A DNA stretch of 64,000 nt from Chryseobacterium gleum (GTDB taxonomy: Bacteria > Bacteroidota > Bacteroidia > Flavobacteriales_D > Crocinitomicaceae), in NCBI GenBank assembly GCA_945862165.1, contig CAMAXI010000001.1, positions 124,001 to 188,000 of the forward strand, given 5' to 3'. The position numbers were made by a program, and so were the translations under genes. Each line of letters opens with the position of its first letter. Position 1 is the stretch's first letter. The notes below the pieces were generated by a model. That model was not told the origin of the DNA. It was given only the letters and a program-made list of their open reading frames with translations, and searched no databases. Below, in pieces: positions 53,863-62,470 of this stretch.

Positions 53863-55335
53863 TCATTTAAAGATAGACATATAAATAATACGTAAACTCA
53901 CTATAATTACAACAATTCCAACAAAAATCATCATTGCTTTCACGTTCAACTTTTTAGATAAATGTGCTGCAATAGGAGCTGCACAAACGCCACCTAAGAT
54001 TAAACCTAAAATTGTTTGCCAGCCAGAACCACCGATAAGTGTAAAAAATGTAAATGAACTTGCAAGGGAAACAAAGAATTCTGCTAAATTGACCGAGCCA
54101 ATCACTAATCTCGGATTTTTTCCACTAGCAATTAAGGTGGACGAAACTACTGGACCCCAACCACCTCCACCAATAGCATCTAAAAATCCACCAGCAGTTG
54201 CTAACCAACCAACATGCTTTATTTTTTTTCTTTTTTGATGTTTACGAACCACTTTATAAATGATAATAAAACCTAAAATCAATGTATATGTGCCTACTAC
54301 TGGTTTTATATAATTGTTATAATTTTCAAACTCTGTCAATATATATGCACCTAAAATGGAGCCGATTACTCCAGGTAAAACAATGACTTTAAATAATTTG
54401 CTGTTTACATTTCCAAACTTCAAATGCATTAGACCGGAGACACCACTAGTGAAAATTTCCGAGGCATGTACACTCATACTTGCAATAGCAGGACTCACGC
54501 CGAAAGACAATAGAAAAGTGGTAGCGCTTACACCGTATGCCATTCCAAGTGCTCCATCAATCATTTGCGCAATGAAGCCACCCAACATGAAATATAAAAA
54601 ACTACTATCTAACTGATTAAAAACTGTATATGTAGAATTCCAAATCGTTTTCGGTGGTAATAAGGTAAATAAGATATGTCCCGAAACTAAGATTGCAAAT
54701 ACACCTAATGTATACAGCACAATTTTATGTAAGTCAACATCGTACCATTTCTTTTGTTTGTTTTGCACTAAAGAAGCGGTAACTTCATTTAATTTATCGA
54801 CTTTGTGTTGGAAATCTCCTTTCAGATGGGTTCTCAATTTTTGCAGATTATCCAAGGATTCCTCTACATTCTCAGAAATATTTTCATTTAACACTTCCTT
54901 TAAACGCTTCGCAAATGTCGGAGATTTTCCATTGGTAGAAATTGCAATTTTAAGACTTCCTTTCGTTACAATAGAACCTAAATAGAAATCACATAAATCT
55001 GGTTTATCCGCAACATTTACCAATAAATTAAACTTTTTAGCTTCGATACGAATCGCTTCACTCAAACCAACATCACCAACTGCTACAATCACCCAATCTA
55101 TACCTTCTAAATCAGAAATTTCAAAATGTCTTTCCATTAGTGTAATATTCTTTCCTAATAGTAGAAAATCTTTGATTTCTTTCTTGATGTGTGGCGCAAC
55201 TAAACTAACATCTGCTTCTAAACTATTATTCCATAAAGCAGTTAATTTTTCAAGAGCAACATATCCACCACCAATAATTAATACTTTTAATTGATTTGCT
55301 TTTAAGAATATAGGAAATAAAGGGTTAGAATTCAT
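53863..55335 (-). CDS. Siroheme-synthase domain fused to TSUP transporter
   Basis: A 490-residue fusion. Residues 1-200 are a precorrin-2 dehydrogenase/sirohydrochlorin ferrochelatase domain (CysG N-terminal, Met8p-like) with NAD site VLIIGGGYVALEKL and FLKANQLK start. Residues 210-490 form a TSUP (TauE/SafE) transporter with about eight helices and the repeats GGFIAQMIDGALGMAYG and GGFLDAIGGGGWGPVVS. It thus joins siroheme synthesis to a sulfur-anion transporter. It is 1 base after the DUF2490 gene. The predicted role is to finish siroheme for sulfite reductase and to export excess sulfite. Confidence 0.88.
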   Translation of the reverse strand: MNSNPLFPIFLKANQLKVLIIGGGYVALEKLTALWNNSLEADVSLVAPHIKKEIKDFLLLGKNITLMERHFEISDLEGIDWVIVAVGDVGLSEAIRIEAKKFNLLVNVADKPDLCDFYLGSIVTKGSLKIAISTNGKSPTFAKRLKEVLNENISENVEESLDNLQKLRTHLKGDFQHKVDKLNEVTASLVQNKQKKWYDVDLHKIVLYTLGVFAILVSGHILFTLLPPKTIWNSTYTVFNQLDSSFLYFMLGGFIAQMIDGALGMAYGVSATTFLLSFGVSPAIASMSVHASEIFTSGVSGLMHLKFGNVNSKLFKVIVLPGVIGSILGAYILTEFENYNNYIKPVVGTYTLILGFIIIYKVVRKHQKRKKIKHVGWLATAGGFLDAIGGGGWGPVVSSTLIASGKNPRLVIGSVNLAEFFVSLASSFTFFTLIGGSGWQTILGLILGGVCAAPIAAHLSKKLNVKAMMIFVGIVVIIVSLRIIYMSIFK

Positions 55336-55336
55336 G

Positions 55337-55996
55337 TTATTTAATTATTTGTAATTGAATACCAAACACATGTTGGTTAATTAATTTGTTGTTTATTATT
55401 AAAGAAGTTTGTCTATTTATTGCGTAAAACAAATTGATTCGTTGCTGATTTATAGGAAGAAGAATTCCTACTGTATATCTATGCTCCTTAGTATTATCGG
55501 ATGTTTTTAAATATTCGTATGAAATTCTTGTTTTAAGATCTGAAAACGCATATTCGTGTGCAAATTGAAAGCGATATCTTGCTGTATTTTTTATTCCCGA
55601 TGCATAAATACGCCATTCATTTCTGTTCCTAAAAAAGAATTCACTTCTTTCATTTTTCCATCTAATTTGCATATTAGTGAACGGTCTATGTTCTAAAAAA
55701 TAATTATTCTTACTAAACGAAAAATTTTCAAATAAAGCATAACCAGCTCCAACAGAAAAATTATTCTTTATCGATTTTTCTAAAAAGAACCTACCAAAAA
55801 CATTTCTTCTCTTACTAAGTAAATCAAATGTTCTAAACCCAACATCAACAACCATATTGGTATTATATTTTAATTTATTTTGAAAGATTATACCCAACCA
55901 ACTATTATTTTTAGGAATTACTACTTGTGCATTTAAATCATTGATTTGCATAAGGATAAAAATTATTATAATTATCTTATTTCTTCTCAAAAGCAT
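55337..55996 (-). CDS. DUF2490 outer-membrane beta-barrel protein
   Basis: A 219-residue exported protein. The signal peptide (IIIIIFILMQINDLNA) is followed by alternating hydrophobic and aromatic strands with charged turns (NEWRIYASGIKNTARYRFQF, GILLPINQQRINLFYAI) as in DUF2490 barrels. The function is unknown. In this operon it lies between cobA and the CysG-TSUP fusion, so a link with sulfate or sulfite handling at the outer membrane is a possible but unproven idea. Confidence 0.75.
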   Translation of the reverse strand: MLLRRNKIIIIIFILMQINDLNAQVVIPKNNSWLGIIFQNKLKYNTNMVVDVGFRTFDLLSKRRNVFGRFFLEKSIKNNFSVGAGYALFENFSFSKNNYFLEHRPFTNMQIRWKNERSEFFFRNRNEWRIYASGIKNTARYRFQFAHEYAFSDLKTRISYEYLKTSDNTKEHRYTVGILLPINQQRINLFYAINRQTSLIINNKLINQHVFGIQLQIIK

Positions 55997-56033
55997 ATTT
56001 ATCCAATAAATTAAAGAGATAAAGTAGAATATT

Positions 56034-56798
56034 TTAGTTTATATTATTTTCAACTAAGAAGTAAGGTTTAACAGTATCTAAGTTTACCACTTCCCCTACC
56101 ACGATAATCGCTGGAGATGGGACTGGATTTTCCTCAAATTTGAACTGTATGTTTGAGATTGTTCCACGGATAATTTCTTCATTTGGCAACGAACCATTAC
56201 TGATGATTGCGATACCTGTTTCGAATTTTCCTGCACGTTTGTATAACGAAACGATTTCATCCAATTTGGTTAAACCCATTAGTATAACAGCGGTTCCATT
56301 GGATTGTGCAGCATATTTCACATCTGGATTCAACTCACCATTGGATAAACTTGCTGAAATCACAGTAAAACTTGTACTTGTTCCACGATGCGTAACAGGA
56401 ATTCCCGCCAATGCAGGTACCGCAATTGAACTCGAAATACCAGGAACGACTGTTGTTTCAATACCATATTTCTCAACAAATTCAAGTTCTTCGTATCCTC
56501 TTCCAAAAACGAATGAATCTCCACCTTTCAAGCGAACTACATTGCCATGAGAGAATGCGTATTTTACTAATAACAAGTTTATTTCATCTTGCGAATATGC
56601 TTTGAAACCTTTACGTTTTCCTACGAAAATTTTCGTTGCTATTGGAGCGAAATCCAACAATTCTTCGTTTACCAATGCATCGTATAAAATGACTTCTGCA
56701 TGTTTAATGGCGTTCAAACCTTTTACGGTGATTAATTCTAAATCTCCAGGTCCTGCGCCTACTAATGTTACTTTTGGTGTTGTATTAAGGTTTTTCAT
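56034..56798 (-). CDS. cobA: Uroporphyrinogen-III C-methyltransferase
   Basis: A 254-residue SUMT enzyme that makes precorrin-2, the siroheme precursor, by two methyl transfers. Landmarks are TLVGAGPGDLELITVKGLNAI (near residues 9-29), VRLKGGDSFVFGRGYEE, VVPGISSSIAVPALAGIPVTHRG and TAVILMG. I chose the ATG at 56796-56798 (MKNLNTT); the ORF extends upstream to 56861 without family content. It lies between sir and the DUF2490 gene and serves the siroheme branch. Confidence 0.95.
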   Translation of the reverse strand: MKNLNTTPKVTLVGAGPGDLELITVKGLNAIKHAEVILYDALVNEELLDFAPIATKIFVGKRKGFKAYSQDEINLLLVKYAFSHGNVVRLKGGDSFVFGRGYEELEFVEKYGIETTVVPGISSSIAVPALAGIPVTHRGTSTSFTVISASLSNGELNPDVKYAAQSNGTAVILMGLTKLDEIVSLYKRAGKFETGIAIISNGSLPNEEIIRGTISNIQFKFEENPVPSPAIIVVGEVVNLDTVKPYFLVENNIN

Positions 56799-56968
56799 TT
56801 TTAATAATATTATTTTTTTTACCATTGAGAAATTAAGAAGTGGAGAGTTTAAGGAAGACACTTTGTTTAATTGAGAGAATTTAGAACTGTTTTTACTATA
56901 TCTCTTAATTTCACTCTGCGTTTCACACGCTATACCGTCCTAAATTTCTTAATGGTTAATTAGTTGAA

Positions 56969-59077
56969 TTATGCTCTAATTTCTTTTGCTTTTGCGATGA
57001 AACCTTGTACTTCTTGTAAGTATGCTAATACAAATTTTTCATCCGCTTTTTGATTATTGATTTGCATTATAAATCCGGAGAAATTAATGGCCGTTTTGAA
57101 ACCATAAAAATCTCCAAAATGTGTATCAAAGTCAGCAATGATGCCACTATGTGTGTTACAATGCACTTTGTTTTCTAACAATAATGCCTTCGCGGTATGG
57201 ATACCTGCAGAATAGGTAAAGTAAGCTGCATCCGCCCAACGAGCTTCATTTATCGCGTGTTGTGCATCCGCTAATTTCTCTTCCGCATCGTATATCAGAG
57301 TCGCAACTAAATCGATCATTACGCCAGCACATTCACCTACACCAATTTCTGTCTTAAATTTATCTTCGCTCCCCCAATCGATAAAATCTGAATCTTTAAT
57401 GGTAGATAAATCTGCCAACGGCTTTAATAAATCATAAAAATATTTGTTTCCTTGGCGGTCGTAATAATCGTTGAACGCTTCTTCGTCGTGTTGGTTTTCT
57501 TGGTAGTCATTCAACAAATAACGAATAATATCAAGTACACGTTTACTAGGTAATTTTATTACTTTGTCTGCAATACGCCCTTCACCATTTCCTAGTCGAC
57601 CACCGCCTAACAACAATTGCAAAGCTGGCAAAGTATTTTTCTCCACTTTCATCGAACTTCCATGGAAACCGATGTGCGCCAAACCATGTTGACCACACGA
57701 ATTCATACATCCACTAATTTTGATTTTGATTTCGTTGTTGTAAATTAATTCCGGGTATTCTTCACGAATTAAATTTTCGATGATTACCGCTACATCCGTA
57801 CTGTTGGAGATTCCTAAGTTACATGTATCTGTCCCCGGGCACGCAGTAATATCTGCTAATCCATTGTATCCACTAGCTGCAAGACCAATCGCTTTTAATT
57901 CTTCATACAAAAACAACAAGTTTTCAGGAAGAATAAATTTTAACAATACGCTTTGATCAATCGTAAAACGAATGTCTGAACCAGCATATTTATCTACGAT
58001 ATCCGCTAGTTTACGTGCTTGATCCGTATTAAAATTACCTAAGGCAATCTTTAAATACACCCCAACATAACCAGCTTGTTTTTGTTCGAAAACATTGGTA
58101 CGAACCCATGCATTAAATGTTGGATTTTGAGAATCTGTAAGCACATCCTGTTTGGAAAGAATGGTTGAAGGAACCGCGTAGTCAGCCTGTTGTTCAAACA
58201 CACTGAAATCAGTTGCATTATCATACTGAACAGCAGCACGTTCAATTTCTACTAATCGTACAAATTCTTCAAAACCAACCTTTGCAATTAAATATTTAAG
58301 ACGCGCTTTATTTCTACTATTTCGTTCTCCATGTCTATCAAACACACGAATCGAAGCTTCAATAAAGGGAATAATCTCTTCGGCTGGTAAAAATTCGTAT
58401 GCTGTTTTAGCCAATAGCGGTTGTGCACCTAAACCACCAGCAACAAGTACTTTAAATCCTTTTACCGCATTTTCAATTTTAGGAATAAATCCGAAATCAT
58501 GGATAAAAGCAAACGCATCGTCGGAGTCATTTCCACTGAATGCAATTTTAATTTTACGTCCTAGTTCTTGACCGAAAGGTTTGCGTAAAAAGTAACGGAA
58601 AACCAAATCCGCATAAGGAGAAACATCAAAAGGTTCAGAAGGATCAATACCTGCCGTGGAACTAGCTGTGACATTTCGAACTGTGTTACCACATGCTTCC
58701 CGAAGGGTAACGTCGTCTTTTTCCAACGCTTCCCATAAGGCAGGTGTACGATCCAAACTAACATAATGTATTTGTATATCTTGACGGGTAGTTATGTGTA
58801 ACTTCCCAGTACTAAACTCATCTGAAACATCCGAGATACGACGCAATTGTTTCGTAGTTACTTTACCAAAAGGCAATTTGATACGAATCATTTGTACACC
58901 TTGTTGGCGTTGCCCATATACACCACGCGCTAAACGTAACGCTCTGAACTTATCATCAGAAATCTTTCCATCTTTAAACAATTCAATTTTTTCACCAAGT
59001 TCGATTATATCCTTTTCTACTATCGATTTAGTATGAATTGAGTTTAAATTTTGTATTCCTTCTCTAAATGTTGCCAT
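56969..59077 (-). CDS. Siroheme sulfite/nitrite reductase with C-terminal HEPN-like domain
   Basis: A 702-residue protein. The first 550 residues are a ferredoxin-type siroheme reductase with cluster cysteines in CPGTDTC (near 412-418) and CMNSC (near 456-460), and the siroheme arginine region (RITTRQDIQ-like: KLHITTRQDIQIHYV). Residues 570-702 form a helical HEPN-like domain (EEKLADAQHAINEARWADAAYFTYSAGIHTAKALL). Sulfite is the expected substrate from the operon. Homologues in Bacteroidota share the fusion and are often named after the HEPN part. It is the first gene of the sulfur run and has its own promoter. Confidence 0.9.
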   Translation of the reverse strand: MATFREGIQNLNSIHTKSIVEKDIIELGEKIELFKDGKISDDKFRALRLARGVYGQRQQGVQMIRIKLPFGKVTTKQLRRISDVSDEFSTGKLHITTRQDIQIHYVSLDRTPALWEALEKDDVTLREACGNTVRNVTASSTAGIDPSEPFDVSPYADLVFRYFLRKPFGQELGRKIKIAFSGNDSDDAFAFIHDFGFIPKIENAVKGFKVLVAGGLGAQPLLAKTAYEFLPAEEIIPFIEASIRVFDRHGERNSRNKARLKYLIAKVGFEEFVRLVEIERAAVQYDNATDFSVFEQQADYAVPSTILSKQDVLTDSQNPTFNAWVRTNVFEQKQAGYVGVYLKIALGNFNTDQARKLADIVDKYAGSDIRFTIDQSVLLKFILPENLLFLYEELKAIGLAASGYNGLADITACPGTDTCNLGISNSTDVAVIIENLIREEYPELIYNNEIKIKISGCMNSCGQHGLAHIGFHGSSMKVEKNTLPALQLLLGGGRLGNGEGRIADKVIKLPSKRVLDIIRYLLNDYQENQHDEEAFNDYYDRQGNKYFYDLLKPLADLSTIKDSDFIDWGSEDKFKTEIGVGECAGVMIDLVATLIYDAEEKLADAQHAINEARWADAAYFTYSAGIHTAKALLLENKVHCNTHSGIIADFDTHFGDFYGFKTAINFSGFIMQINNQKADEKFVLAYLQEVQGFIAKAKEIRA

Positions 59078-59137
59078 TATACTTGTTTTGGTTTTATTTG
59101 AATGTTATTTATAAAAACGAATTTTCTAAAAACTGGA

Positions 59138-59168
59138 CAAAAATAGAACCGATATTTTAATTACACAA
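59138..59168 (-). promoter_or_regulatory. Promoter for the sulfite reductase gene
   Basis: On the minus strand TTG (59168-59166), 20 bases, TATTTTTG (59145-59138). This fits the Bacteroidota consensus, leaving a leader of about 55 bases before the ATG. It is likely the main promoter of the sulfate operon. Confidence 0.75.
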
Positions 59169-59520
59169 GAAAAAAACAAATTAATTTCTTAATAACTATA
59201 GATTTAATAGGAGTATCAAATTAAATAATTGAAAAACAAATAACTATTAAATATTTATTGTGAATTATTTGTAAAAAAGTTAAATGAAAATGTCATAAAT
59301 GAAAGAAAAATAGAACAACGCATACAAATACAGTAGAACAAAAGTATAATTAGTGTAATTAGGATTTACTTTGATGGAATAGTTTGTAATTTATACAAAC
59401 CTCTTATTGCGCTCTATTCTTTCCTTTGCTTCCTTTGATTTTAAAGGAATTAATCTTAAAAAAAGGAATAAAAACTCACTTGAAAAAAACAACAGCATAA
59501 CTTTATTTTAGGAACAAATA
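59169..59520. other. AT-rich intergenic region without gene
   Basis: About 350 bases of AT-rich DNA upstream of the sulfite reductase promoter and downstream of the FISUMP gene. I see no ORF, no RNA gene and no dispersed repeat in it. It may hold operator sites for the sulfur operon. Confidence 0.4.
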
Positions 59521-60249
59521 TTAATTATTTTCAATACATCGAATAGACATTCCTGCTTTTTTAAAATTTTCAGATTTACTAAACATATCTGAATAATTAA
59601 TTAAAATAATATGTGCTGCAGTATTTGAAGTCATTTCATTTTGAGCCCACCAATTCCCCATACCTGTTTTACTTCCAAAAGAACCATTATACCAACGCAT
59701 TCCTCCTGGCAAAGCAGTAAAACCAGAACTATTGGTTGCTTGTGTCGTTGGGTTACTCCAATTGTTGTTATTTAAATATTTTAATTTACCACCTGAAATA
59801 CTATCCCCGCCTAAAAAAACACTTAACTTCTCCCAATCCTCTAACGTAGGAACTCTCCAACCCGTAGGACACACTTTTCCAGTATTTACTGCATACCAAT
59901 TATATAGCTTACCATAAATAGAATCGTTTGAACTATTATTATCATAATAACTAAATCCTGCTGTAGTCGCTTGTCCCCATTGATCATTAGGTTTAATTTC
60001 CGGGATATTTGTTCCATCATTTAATTTAGACACTTTCAAATTGAACTTCATCCAGTTTTGAGTACCAATTTTTACGGCTGCATATTTATTTCCATCCACG
60101 TCTGTAACACTCGTAGAAGAATTACCCGAATTTGTAGTTGTAGTTGGTGTAGTCGTAGTCGGTGTTACCGGATCTTTTTTACAACTTACTAAACTAGATA
60201 CTATCAGTATTAATACTAAATTCAAGGATGTTAGACTATTTTTTTTCAT
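59521..60249 (-). CDS. FISUMP-domain lipoprotein
   Basis: A 242-residue lipoprotein: lipobox LVSC (C23) followed by KKD and a Thr/Pro-rich linker (PTTTTPTTTTNSGNSS). The domain is the Fibrobacter succinogenes major paralogous domain: VTDVDGNKYAAVKIGTQNWMKFNLKVSKLNDGTNIPEI, YGKLYNWYAVNTGKVCPTGWRVPTLEDWEKLSVFLGG and MRWYNGSFGSKTGMGNWW. These cell-surface domains are common in Bacteroidota, function unclear. A -7 box TATATTTG is upstream (60269-60276, minus strand). Confidence 0.9.
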   Translation of the reverse strand: MKKNSLTSLNLVLILIVSSLVSCKKDPVTPTTTTPTTTTNSGNSSTSVTDVDGNKYAAVKIGTQNWMKFNLKVSKLNDGTNIPEIKPNDQWGQATTAGFSYYDNNSSNDSIYGKLYNWYAVNTGKVCPTGWRVPTLEDWEKLSVFLGGDSISGGKLKYLNNNNWSNPTTQATNSSGFTALPGGMRWYNGSFGSKTGMGNWWAQNEMTSNTAAHIILINYSDMFSKSENFKKAGMSIRCIENN

Positions 60250-60432
60250 GTTTATATTTTTTAGATCACAAATATAAAAACATTACAGTAAATGACTGTA
60301 ATTCAAATAATAACTAATTAACTATTTTATATGAAGATAATTTATTAGTGACTATATTTCACTTTTTTTTCACAATAAAACTAAATGAATAATTATATTA
60401 GTTATTTACACAACATAAAAATTTTATCAACG

Positions 60433-60957
60433 ATGAAAAAATCACTTTTTATCTGCTTTTTTTGCCTTTTATCTGCTTTCTCTTTCACCCAAGTGGAAAC
60501 AGAAGATGCAGACGATGAATACACCGAACGCTCCTACGATGAAGTAGAAGCAGAACGCGGACACAAAAAAGTATGGACAAAACATCCCAACCCAAGTAGT
60601 TTTAAAGGGAAGTTATCCTACGAAGAATACGACCAAAATCATATCGCAATTTTAGGAGATGGTAAAATACTTTTGCTTGAAACTATTTCCGAGGATGTAC
60701 AAATCGTTGGCGAATGGTTCGACTACTATTTAGTATATACGCAATCCACTCGAAAATTAGTTGTTAAAGGAAGAACAGGAAACCCTATTTCATCCATGCT
60801 CGTTCCTGCAAACTGCGAAGTTATTGGTCTTCTAAAAGATGGCATGACAGACATAGAAATTATGTATACCACCCATGCGTTCGACATCGAAAATATAGAC
60901 ACTGGCTCGATTAAACGCTATGATAAATTTTGTAAACTGATAGCTTCAAAACAATAA
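60433..60957 (+). CDS. Exported protein of unknown function
   Basis: A 174-residue secreted protein. The signal peptide (KKSLFICFFCLLSAFSFTQ) is followed by an acidic segment (ETEDADDEYTERSYDEVEAERG) and a beta-rich part (YEEYDQNHIAILGDGKILLLET). I chose the ATG at 60433-60435 because it begins the signal peptide; an upstream ATG at 60385 would add 16 residues before it. Charged, with two cysteines, it matches no family I know. Confidence 0.7.
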   Translation: MKKSLFICFFCLLSAFSFTQVETEDADDEYTERSYDEVEAERGHKKVWTKHPNPSSFKGKLSYEEYDQNHIAILGDGKILLLETISEDVQIVGEWFDYYLVYTQSTRKLVVKGRTGNPISSMLVPANCEVIGLLKDGMTDIEIMYTTHAFDIENIDTGSIKRYDKFCKLIASKQ

Positions 60958-60979
60958 TAGTAAACAATTATCTCCACTC

Positions 60980-61062
60980 ATTGGTTTGGATTTTTTAGAA
61001 AAACACCCAATTATTGGTTTGGATTTTTTCATTTTTTGATAGATTATTGGTTTGTATTTTTG
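60980..61062 (+). repeat. Three direct repeats at 33-bp period ending in a promoter-like box
   Basis: ATTGGTTTGGATTTTTT at 60980-60996 and 61013-61029, and ATTGGTTTGTATTTTTG at 61046-61062. The starts are exactly 33 bases apart (three helical turns). In the third copy one base change makes TATTTTTG (61055-61062), a perfect -7 box. This looks like a promoter with two upstream binding sites. Downstream, 61063-61210 has only short frames (for example a 17-codon ORF at 61112). Confidence 0.75.
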
Positions 61063-61210
61063 TAATAAGAAACAAAAAGGCATTCGGATTTCCCTTGAAA
61101 ACTTCGGAACTATGGAAAAAATAGCTATCTATCCGCTGTATGGGGTTTGGAATTTGGTGAACTAAAAAATGGGTTACAAAAACGCATAATCCATAATGTA
61201 TAATTTTCTC

Positions 61211-61298
61211 GTCAGACTGAGCGGAGTCGAACGTCAGACTGAGCGGAGCCGAACGTCAGACTGAGCGGAGTCGAACGTCAGACTGAGCGGAGTCGAAG
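61211..61298 (+). repeat. Four tandem 22-bp repeats
   Basis: Exact 22-base units beginning GTCAGACTGAGC at 61211, 61233, 61255 and 61277. Unit 2 has one T-to-C change and the last base varies. The unit is the complement of the CTTCGACT...GCTCAGACTGAC repeat at 45061-45083. The copy number may vary between strains. Confidence 0.95.
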
Positions 61299-61331
61299 TC
61301 CTATTCAAAGTTTATTATTATTTTTATACAC

Positions 61332-61367
61332 ATGACTATTTTCTCTGAAAAAACAAAATACACATGA
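61332..61367 (+). other. Upstream ORF from a duplicated gene start
   Basis: ATG 61332 opens an 11-codon frame (MTIFSEKTKYT) that ends in TGA 61365-61367, overlapping the next gene start as ATGA. The first seven codons match the start of the next gene (MTIFSEK) because a segment of about 32 bases is duplicated in tandem (61329-61360 and 61361-). It could couple translation to the gene downstream. Confidence 0.7.
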
Positions 61368-61852
61368 CTATCTTCTCTGAAAAACAAAAAATGAATGGTG
61401 TATGGATTGCGATTATCCCAACCTGTTTTATATCTTGTTTAGCTTCCTTTCAAGAAATGAAACCCTTAGCAGACGATTGGAAAAATATTCTTCCGCTTTT
61501 AATTACCATGCTTATCATGACTGCCTTATGTGTTTTCATGTTTAAAATTGAACTAAAAACCAACTACACCGACGAATATGTACAAGTGCTTTATACACCT
61601 TTTCACTGGAAACCAAAAAACTTCTACTGGAAAGATGTAGCACACATGGAAACACGCACCGCTGATTGCCTGAAAGAATATTGGGGATGGGGAATTAATA
61701 AAGGCACCAGAAAAAATCGTTCGTATACAGCTTACGGCGACTATGGATTACAACTAACTTTTAAAGACGGAAAACGCTTGTTTATTGGTTCGCAGAATAA
61801 AGCGGAATTGGAGAAGGTGGTGGATGAGTTGAAAGAAAAAAGTATAAAGTAA
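61364..61852 (+). CDS. Membrane protein with PH-like C-terminal domain
   Basis: A 162-residue protein with two N-terminal hydrophobic helices (about 14-30 and 43-62) and a C-terminal part that resembles the bacterial PH-like fold: YGLQLTFKDGKRLFIGSQNKAELEKVVDELKEK. The gene at 61999-62448 ends with a related block (AIELQFKNENKIIRIGTNKPDEVVAEVKKFI), so the two are paralogues. It starts at 61364, overlapping an 11-codon upstream ORF. The function is unknown. Confidence 0.7.
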   Translation: MTIFSEKQKMNGVWIAIIPTCFISCLASFQEMKPLADDWKNILPLLITMLIMTALCVFMFKIELKTNYTDEYVQVLYTPFHWKPKNFYWKDVAHMETRTADCLKEYWGWGINKGTRKNRSYTAYGDYGLQLTFKDGKRLFIGSQNKAELEKVVDELKEKSIK

Positions 61853-61998
61853 AAAATATGAAACCTATCATTTTTATCCAATCAAAAACTGTTTTTTAGA
61901 ATAAACTAAAATTGTTTTTTACAGAAAACATTTTTGTCTTTTAGTCTTTACAAAATACAATTTCTCTACATTTACTAAAATATTCGTTACCCCAAACC

Positions 61999-62448
61999 AT
62001 GGAAACAAAATCCTTCACGCAACACGGAAAACTGATGTACCTTATCTTTATTCCACTAATAATAACTAACCTCTATTTATTCGTGCAAGCTTCCAATAAT
62101 CTAGGTGGACAAACAAAATATTATGCCATTCTAAGTCTTTTATTCTTGCTTTGTCTGGCATGTTTCAATAAAATCACCATTACCATTACGAAAACAACAC
62201 TCAGTTTCTCGATGGGTATCGGACTAATCAAAAAAACCTACCAACTTTCGAATATCAAAAGTTGTACTCCTATTAAAAACAACATCATTAATGGATGGGG
62301 AATTAGACGCATCCTAGGAGGTTGGTTATACAATGTTTCCGGATTTCAGGCAATCGAACTTCAATTCAAAAATGAAAATAAAATTATTCGTATCGGTACA
62401 AACAAACCCGACGAAGTAGTGGCAGAAGTGAAAAAATTTATACGGTAA
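61999..62448 (+). CDS. Membrane protein with PH-like C-terminal domain, paralogue
   Basis: A 149-residue protein with two hydrophobic helices (about 13-30 and 41-58), then a short soluble part containing TLSFSMGIGLIKKTYQLSNIKSC and the PH-like end. It is related to the protein at 61364-61852 in layout and in its last 40 residues. In between (61853-61998) there is AT-rich DNA with poly-T stretches. No known partner. Confidence 0.7.
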   Translation: METKSFTQHGKLMYLIFIPLIITNLYLFVQASNNLGGQTKYYAILSLLFLLCLACFNKITITITKTTLSFSMGIGLIKKTYQLSNIKSCTPIKNNIINGWGIRRILGGWLYNVSGFQAIELQFKNENKIIRIGTNKPDEVVAEVKKFIR

Positions 62449-62470
62449 TTTTCTTAAGAAATACGCACAT

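Noticed and set aside
56799-56861. Upstream extension of cobA
   Set aside because: The extra 21 residues have no family content and the ATG at 56798 is followed directly by the SUMT signature.
61211-61298. Possible CRISPR array
   Set aside because: Units are contiguous 22-mers with no spacers and no cas genes nearby.
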